Below are positions 7,801-10,480 of a stretch of 10,480 nt of DNA, in pieces. The first letter of the stretch is position 1. Each line of letters starts with the position of its first letter. The DNA comes from Acidaminococcaceae bacterium (GTDB taxonomy: Bacteria; Bacillota; Negativicutes; Acidaminococcales; Acidaminococcaceae), in assembly GCA_003512125.1 (NCBI GenBank), contig DOSQ01000168.1, forward strand, positions 1 through 10,480. Direction: 5' to 3'. The notes below the pieces were generated by a model, which was given only the letters and a program-made list of their open reading frames with translations, made no database searches and was not told where the DNA came from. A program made the position numbers and the translations under genes.

Positions 7801-7887
7801 ACCTTGCTGACGTTGGTGGTAGTTCCTTTGATTTATCTGCTGACAGAGGAGTATAAAGAAAAGAGAAAGGCGAGGGCAGCAGATTAA
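4813..7887 (+). CDS. RND multidrug efflux transporter, HAE1 (AcrB/MexB-like) family
   Basis: At 1024 residues this is a full-length proton-driven inner-membrane pump that works as a trimer with the adaptor encoded just upstream. TM1 lies near 11-27, the first large periplasmic loop at about 35-330, and TM2-6 start near 336. TM7 is near 534, the second loop runs at about 550-855, and TM8-12 start near 859. The proton-relay residues are present: D399 and D400 in GFLIDDAIVLVENIF of TM4 (AcrB D407/D408) and K923 in LLGLVTKNAILLVDYANQ of TM10 (AcrB K940). The N-terminus MIETFIKRPVFTTMF is classic for the family. These acidic and lysine residues favour a drug/hydrophobe pump over a heavy-metal (CusA-type) one. 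It starts in an ATGA overlap with the adaptor (4813-4816), with AAGGG at 4796-4800. No TolC-like gene or TetR/MarR regulator is adjacent. It ends the coupled chain, and I see no terminator directly after it. Confidence 0.96.
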   Translation: MIETFIKRPVFTTMFILVLIVFGIRSYPGLGVDLYPDVDLPMVGVTVTYEGTAPEEMETLVTKPIESRVSQVSGIKTITSTIREGYSQTILEFEIGTDPRQMASEVREKVAGVRRRLPDDIDEPVVQRFDMASQAIATYSFSSEKRSTGEVRRIVNDVVIDGLQMLEGVADVTVYGSADRAIKVHVKSDKLSQYGISFQTVLSKVNSANINTPGGKVRDNNNTITVRTIGKLNSVDDFKQIIVANKDGKAIRLTEVADVEDSWEDAESFSRTNGVPSVTMAVRKQSRTNTVEVIDTVNRELKKIMEQDMPPDIHMDVVRDQSRYIRENVADVWNTILFGGFLALLITYMFLGDLRATIIGGLAIPTSIIATFFLMDIMGFTLNNMSLMGLSLAVGFLIDDAIVLVENIFRHMEMGKNPFLASADATKELVLAILATSMSLMAVFVPIGSMGETIGQFFKQFGLTVAFALAFSTISAYTLTPMVSAHWLKPPGEDKTLRPKFVDSVLKSFNNGFEYVRALYNELMAFAIRHPKKIVAGSLVTLVFNLFLLPFLGTELQPIYDSGEFRINMKAPAGIGLDQMAAWSRYLEDTVMKIKEVNVTAMHLGGVRTQVNEGSIEVKLKPLEERKRGMLDIMSELRKDFRDIGEMQVSVVTNQGSRGDPRPVQIGLRGSDLVRLTKYANDLAEKIRQVPGSADVEVIGVDPEPEIMVRLDQTKASQLGLDNASVGRVVQYAFQGKSTGNSYTIGNNDYDIILQLDKADRRTIQDVENLRVSTESGEFVRLGDVAEVKLGSGPTRIDREGRQRQIGVYSNAVGTSPGDLLKVIEGQLIPELNMDIGYRYKLIGNSDMMSRIFGEIAKAVILAIVLIYMVLAAEFESFSQPFVIMMSLPFAIIGAVLGLLVANQTGNMMSLIGVTMLLGLVTKNAILLVDYANQARENGMPLKEAILEACSLRLRPIFMTTLSTMLGMLPVALGIGAGAELRQSMGVVLIGGLTTSTLLTLVVVPLIYLLTEEYKEKRKARAAD

Positions 7888-7888
7888 T

Positions 7889-7927
7889 TTGACAGGAGAA
7901 AACTGGCAGATCCGTATGTATGATAAT
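7889..7927 (+). promoter_or_regulatory. Weak candidate promoter upstream of larB
   Basis: A consensus -35 hexamer TTGACA (7889-7894) begins 2 nt after the transporter stop. Candidate -10 boxes are TATGAT (7919-7924, 24-bp spacer) and GATAAT (7922-7927), both too far for a standard 16-18 bp spacer. At the correct spacing there is no good -10. The site could drive larB separately from the pump, perhaps with an activator that distorts the spacer, or larB may simply be read through from upstream. Confidence 0.25.
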
Positions 7928-7947
7928 CTGTCGGCTAAGGAGGATAC

Positions 7948-8703
7948 ATGAGTTACGAAACGGATATTCATGATTTACTGGAGGCGTACAAATCCGGAGA
8001 TTTATCAGAAGATGAAGTGATCAGCCGGTTTCACCGTCTTAATGTAACGGATCTGGGATATGCCTGTCTGGATCATGACAGAAGTCTTCGCCGCGGCTTT
8101 CCTGAAGTTGTTTATTGCGAGGGGAAAACGATTCCGCAAGCTGCCTCTATTTTAACGGTACTGGCATCCCGTCACGCAAATGTACTGGGTACAAGGGCTT
8201 CGCGGGAACTGTATGAGACGGTAAAACCGGATTTGCCTGAGGCACTTTATTATGAGCAGGCCCGGCTGATTGTTCTGGAAAAAGAACCGTTGCCGAAAGA
8301 CCCGGATCATAAGATTGCGGTTATTACTGCAGGGACCAGCGATGTACCGATAGCTGAAGAAGCAGCGGTAACGGCAGAAACAATGGGCAACGAAGTTATG
8401 CGTATTTATGACGTGGGCGTTGCAGGGATCCATCGGCTGCTTGGCCGCGTGGAGGAGATACGCAGCGCGAATGTCATTATTGTCATTGCCGGCATGGAAG
8501 GCGCGTTGGCAAGTGTAGTAGGCGGTCTGGTGGATAAACCTGTGATTGCGGTGCCTACCAGTGTTGGCTATGGTGCAAACTTTAAAGGACTGTCTGCATT
8601 GCTGGGTATGCTGAACAGTTGCAGCGCAGGCGTGGCCGTGGTAAACATTGACAACGGATTTGGCGCCGGGCGTATGGCCAGCATCATTAATCACCTGAGA
8701 TAG
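7948..8703 (+). CDS. larB: LarB, pyridinium-3,5-biscarboxylic acid mononucleotide synthase
   Basis: LarB carries out the first step of nickel-pincer nucleotide (NPN) cofactor synthesis: it carboxylates nicotinic acid adenine dinucleotide and hydrolyses it to pyridinium-3,5-biscarboxylic acid mononucleotide and AMP. The 251-residue protein has the usual length. It shows the N-terminal LarB signature (LDHDRSLRRGFPEVVYCEGK, about residues 42-61) and a PurE-like C-terminal half with VITAGTSDVPIAEEAAVTAE, GMEGALASVVGGLVDKPVIA and PTSVGYGANFKG. E184 in GMEGA and C225 in NSCSAG keep the 41-residue spacing of the catalytic Glu180 and Cys221 that I recall for the Lactobacillus plantarum enzyme. The ATG is preceded by an excellent site, TAAGGAGG (7936-7943), 4 nt upstream. 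larC follows after 137 nt. The NPN cofactor serves lactate racemase LarA and its homologues, none of which is in the window. Confidence 0.96.
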   Translation: MSYETDIHDLLEAYKSGDLSEDEVISRFHRLNVTDLGYACLDHDRSLRRGFPEVVYCEGKTIPQAASILTVLASRHANVLGTRASRELYETVKPDLPEALYYEQARLIVLEKEPLPKDPDHKIAVITAGTSDVPIAEEAAVTAETMGNEVMRIYDVGVAGIHRLLGRVEEIRSANVIIVIAGMEGALASVVGGLVDKPVIAVPTSVGYGANFKGLSALLGMLNSCSAGVAVVNIDNGFGAGRMASIINHLR

Positions 8704-8720
8704 TTTTTCTGTCCTCGCTG

Positions 8721-8817
8721 CCGGAAGCCCGGTTGCATTCGTCAGAAGACGGTTAAAGAAATTTTAAGAAAAAAGTGGCCGGAGGCCAAAATACATTCTG
8801 CAGCAGGCAAGAGCCTG
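8721..8817 (+). other. Cluster of four small hairpins between larB and larC
   Basis: Four perfect short inverted repeats lie in series in the 137-nt gap. They are CCGG-AAGC-CCGG (8721-8732), CGTC-AGAA-GACG (8740-8751), TGGCC-GGA-GGCCA (8776-8788) and CAGGC-AAGA-GCCTG (8804-8817). None is followed by a T-run, so they do not look like terminators. They could be a structured leader or RNA-processing site controlling larC, but I recognise no known riboswitch and some pairing is expected by chance. Confidence 0.35.
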
Positions 8818-8830
8818 TCAGCGGAAAATC

Positions 8831-8834
8831 GGAG
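8831..8834 (+). promoter_or_regulatory. Ribosome binding site setting the larC start
   Basis: GGAG lies 6 nt before the ATG at 8841. The frame is open upstream to a GTG at 8775, but the protein family begins right at the 8841 ATG (MKTLYVEPFAG). The GTG has no good ribosome binding site and sits on a hairpin, so 8841 is the start. Confidence 0.8.
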
Positions 8835-8840
8835 AAAAAT

Positions 8841-10217
8841 ATGAAAACCTTATATGTAGAGCCGTTTGCCGGTATCAGCGGCAACATGTTACTTGGAGCC
8901 TTGATGGATGCAGGAGTGCCGTTTGCGTATTTACGGGAAGAATTTGTAAAACTGCATTTGGGAGACTATGAATTAGTTCATAAGAGTGTGAATAAGAGTG
9001 GGATTCAGGCGCAGTATTTTAATGTAATGTTGCCGGAAGAACACCATCATGATCATCATGAACAGGAGCATGGTCATAGTCATGCTTCAGAACATGGGGA
9101 AGAGATGGTTCATGATCATGCCTGGATGCATGCTCATGGGATAGCCCATAGCCATGATACGGCTGAAGAGTATCATCATGAACATTGCGACCATGCTGCT
9201 AACCATCAAGAACATCATCACCATCACGGGCATCATCATGAGCATCGTAATCTTCATGACATTGAAGAAATATTGGAACATTCTGATTTAACGCCCGAAG
9301 TAATCGCAAAAGCGAGAAATGTTTTTCTTGCAATTGCTGAAGCAGAAGCAAAAGTTCACGGCAGTACAATTGAAGAAATTCATTTCCATGAAGTAGGTGC
9401 AATTGATACCATTATTGATGTTGTCGGCAATATTCTCGCATTACAGTATCTGGGGATTGAAAAGATTTTCACAACCCCTGTGAATACGGGATTTGGATTT
9501 GTGGAATGCGCGCACGGACAGATGCCGGTACCGGCTCCTGCTACTGCGGAACTTCTGAAAGGAATACCGCACTACAGGGGTACCGTAGACAAGGAAATGA
9601 CAACGCCTACCGGGGCTGCGCTGTTAAAAGTGCTGGCTGTTCCGGTAGAAGAAGTGCCTGATGGGTTTACGGTAGACCGAATTGGCTATGGGGCAGGCAC
9701 CCGGGATGTTTCTATACCCAATGTGCTTCGCGTCAGTGTGGGTACATATGAAGAAGGTGTTATGGCAACTGTTCGCGGTAATGGTTGTGAATCCCTGATT
9801 ATGCTGGAATGTAATCTCGATGATTTGAATCCGGAAATTTTACCTTATGTATTGGATAAACTGTTGGAAGCAGGGGCAAACGATGCCTGGATCCAACCTG
9901 TCATCATGAAAAAGGGCCGCCCGGCACAGATGTTAAAAGTACTTTGCCGGGAATCATTGCAACAAAAAATGCAGCAGATTATGTTTTTGGAAACTACTAC
10001 GCTGGGAATTCGGGCGTATCCGGTTACGCGTATTGCATTGGAACGCCGCTGGAAAGAAGCAGATACGCCCTGGGGAAAGGTACGTGTCAAAGAAGGGCTG
10101 TTGAATGGGCAGGTAATCAATTCGGTACCGGAGTTTGAAGACTGTAAGCATATAGCTCTGGAAAGCGGACAACCCTTAAAGAAAGTACATGCAGCTGCAT
10201 TGAAAGATAACGGTTGA
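8841..10217 (+). CDS. larC: LarC, nickel-inserting cyclometallase of NPN cofactor synthesis, with a histidine-rich insert
   Basis: LarC is the CTP-dependent nickel insertase that forms the Ni-C and Ni-S bonds of the nickel-pincer nucleotide, the last step of the LarB-LarE-LarC pathway. The 458-residue product has the N-terminal signature YVEPFAGISGNMLLGALMDAG, the central EIHFHEVGAID (179-189) with VPAPATAELLKG, and TTPTGAALL. The C-terminal LarC2 region has LECNLDDLNPEILPYVLDK (from residue 322), MKKGRPAQMLKVL and TTTLGIR. In Lactobacillus plantarum the two halves (LarC1 and LarC2) are joined by a programmed frameshift; here they lie in one uninterrupted frame. Residues 68-139 form a hydrophilic insert with 30 histidines in 72 positions, probably binding or storing nickel. 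The usual 'GDM' of the opening motif reads GNM (N15). The larC start is 137 nt after larB, in the same direction, so the two are probably co-transcribed. Other pathway genes are outside the window. Confidence 0.95.
   Translation: MKTLYVEPFAGISGNMLLGALMDAGVPFAYLREEFVKLHLGDYELVHKSVNKSGIQAQYFNVMLPEEHHHDHHEQEHGHSHASEHGEEMVHDHAWMHAHGIAHSHDTAEEYHHEHCDHAANHQEHHHHHGHHHEHRNLHDIEEILEHSDLTPEVIAKARNVFLAIAEAEAKVHGSTIEEIHFHEVGAIDTIIDVVGNILALQYLGIEKIFTTPVNTGFGFVECAHGQMPVPAPATAELLKGIPHYRGTVDKEMTTPTGAALLKVLAVPVEEVPDGFTVDRIGYGAGTRDVSIPNVLRVSVGTYEEGVMATVRGNGCESLIMLECNLDDLNPEILPYVLDKLLEAGANDAWIQPVIMKKGRPAQMLKVLCRESLQQKMQQIMFLETTTLGIRAYPVTRIALERRWKEADTPWGKVRVKEGLLNGQVINSVPEFEDCKHIALESGQPLKKVHAAALKDNG
9042..9257 (+). 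repeat. Low-complexity CAT/CAC-rich tract encoding the LarC histidine insert
   Basis: This 216-nt in-frame stretch is dominated by CAT codons (with a few CAC), interspersed with GAA, GAT and GCT codons. Recurrent words such as CATCATGATCATCATGAAC and CATGATCATG make it degenerate and locally self-complementary. The repeats are irregular, without fixed-length units or spacers, which argues for slippage-driven expansion within larC and against any repeat-array element. Confidence 0.8.
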
Positions 10218-10239
10218 TTATATCTTCTACAGGATATAA
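10218..10239 (+). other. A/T-rich inverted repeat just after larC
   Basis: TTATATC (10218-10224) pairs with GATATAA (10233-10239) around an 8-nt loop. With one bulged A the pairing can extend into the larC stop (TGA with TCA). No T-run follows, so it is at best a weak terminator. It could instead be a small operator or RNA-stability element ahead of the next gene. Confidence 0.3.
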
Positions 10240-10249
10240 ATCAGAAATT

Positions 10250-10255
10250 GAGGGA
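10250..10255 (+). promoter_or_regulatory. Ribosome binding site for a TTG start
   Basis: GAGGGA lies 6 nt before the TTG at 10262. No ATG or GTG occurs nearby in the long open frame that follows, so this site supports TTG initiation. Confidence 0.55.
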
Positions 10256-10261
10256 CCCATT

Positions 10262-10480
10262 TTGGACTTTGAAGATTATATTAATACAATTGAAGAAACG
10301 TTGTGTGCTTTAGGAAATGTGCAGACTAAAGCTATTAATTACGGCGCCCAGATCATCTTAACGGATGCCGGTAAAAAAGTTACGCTGAATATTTATAACG
10401 GGAAAAAAGGAATCCGTCTGGTTTGGGGTGGCGGAGATTCTGAACTGCAGAAGAAGGCTGTTGCTTTAGTCCATAGCAGC
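10262..10480 (+). CDS. Unrecognised protein, N-terminal part, TTG start
   Basis: An open frame of 73 codons runs from the TTG at 10262 to the window edge without a stop. The product opens MDFEDYINTIEETLCALG, which suggests a short amphipathic helix. It continues as INYGAQIILT, then VTLNIYNGKKGIRLVWGGGD, which looks like successive beta strands with a glycine-rich turn, followed by a helix (SELQKKAVALVHSS). The pattern (short strands, 'YNGKKG', a glycine-rich turn, then an LQKK-type helix) faintly recalls small TBP-like nucleic-acid-binding domains found in front of some RNase H proteins, but I cannot confirm this. The gene lies 44 nt after larC in the same direction and may be co-transcribed with it. 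The frame is supported by its ribosome binding site and by protein-like composition; function is unknown. Confidence 0.6.
   Translation, partial: MDFEDYINTIEETLCALGNVQTKAINYGAQIILTDAGKKVTLNIYNGKKGIRLVWGGGDSELQKKAVALVHSS

Noticed and set aside
7888..7947. NikR operator upstream of larB
   Set aside because: GTATGTATGAT loosely resembles one half-site, but no opposing half-site occurs at the needed distance.
7348..7971. Long antisense open frame of 207 codons opposite the RND pump 3' end
   Set aside because: It mirrors the codon pattern of the pump gene, has histidine/glutamine-rich low-quality composition, lacks a convincing ribosome binding site and resembles no family.
8775..8840. GTG at 8775 as the larC start, adding 22 residues
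   Set aside because: The extra residues are not family-like, the GTG lies at the edge of a hairpin without a good ribosome binding site, and the ATG at 8841 has GGAG at proper spacing and matches the family N-terminus.
9042..9257. CRISPR or tandem-repeat array in the CAT-rich tract
   Set aside because: The repeats are irregular, lack unit length and spacers, stay in frame and encode the LarC histidine insert.
10218..10239. Rho-independent terminator after larC
   Set aside because: The inverted repeat is A/T-rich and no T-run follows, so it is listed only as a weak hairpin.

Overview
The window looks like a chromosomal segment of a diderm Firmicute (class Negativicutes), an inference with moderate confidence. 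Strong AGGAGG-type ribosome binding sites, GTG and TTG starts, A/T-rich leaders and Firmicute-style lar genes sit beside outer-membrane-dependent machinery: pilus assembly proteins and a tripartite RND pump. Base composition is near balanced by eye. I cannot name a genus. Every gene lies on the + strand, and there are no tRNA or rRNA genes, insertion sequences or CRISPR arrays.

Layout. (1) 1-930 is the 3' end of phosphoenolpyruvate synthase (ppsA), closed by a clear intrinsic terminator at 989-1021. (2) After an extended -10 promoter (1063-1092) and a leader of about 120 nt comes a tightly packed five-gene chain: a short prepilin peptidase (1220-1837), a protein joining a half-length PilM-like region to a complete PilN-like region (1855-3000), a PilO-like protein (2997-3686), an RND periplasmic adaptor (3683-4816) and an HAE1-type RND inner-membrane transporter (4813-7887). 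The last three junctions are 4-nt ATGA overlaps, so type IV pilus/type II secretion assembly genes and an efflux pump appear to be made from one message. (3) 7948-10217 holds larB and larC, two steps in building the nickel-pincer nucleotide cofactor of lactate racemase and related enzymes. LarC has a 72-residue insert containing 30 histidines. The larB-larC gap holds four small perfect hairpins. (4) 10262-10480 is the 5' part of an unrecognised gene starting with TTG and cut by the window edge.

How it fits together. The prepilin peptidase, PilM/N and PilO proteins would process pilins and build the inner-membrane alignment platform of a pilus or pseudopilus. Pilin, motor ATPase, platform protein and secretin must lie elsewhere. 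The RND pair needs an outer-membrane TolC-like channel that is also not here. LarB and LarC need LarE and a client enzyme, again not in the window. The most notable features are the truncated PilM-PilN fusion, the physical coupling of pilus and efflux genes, and the very histidine-rich LarC. No wholly new defence or mobile system is visible.
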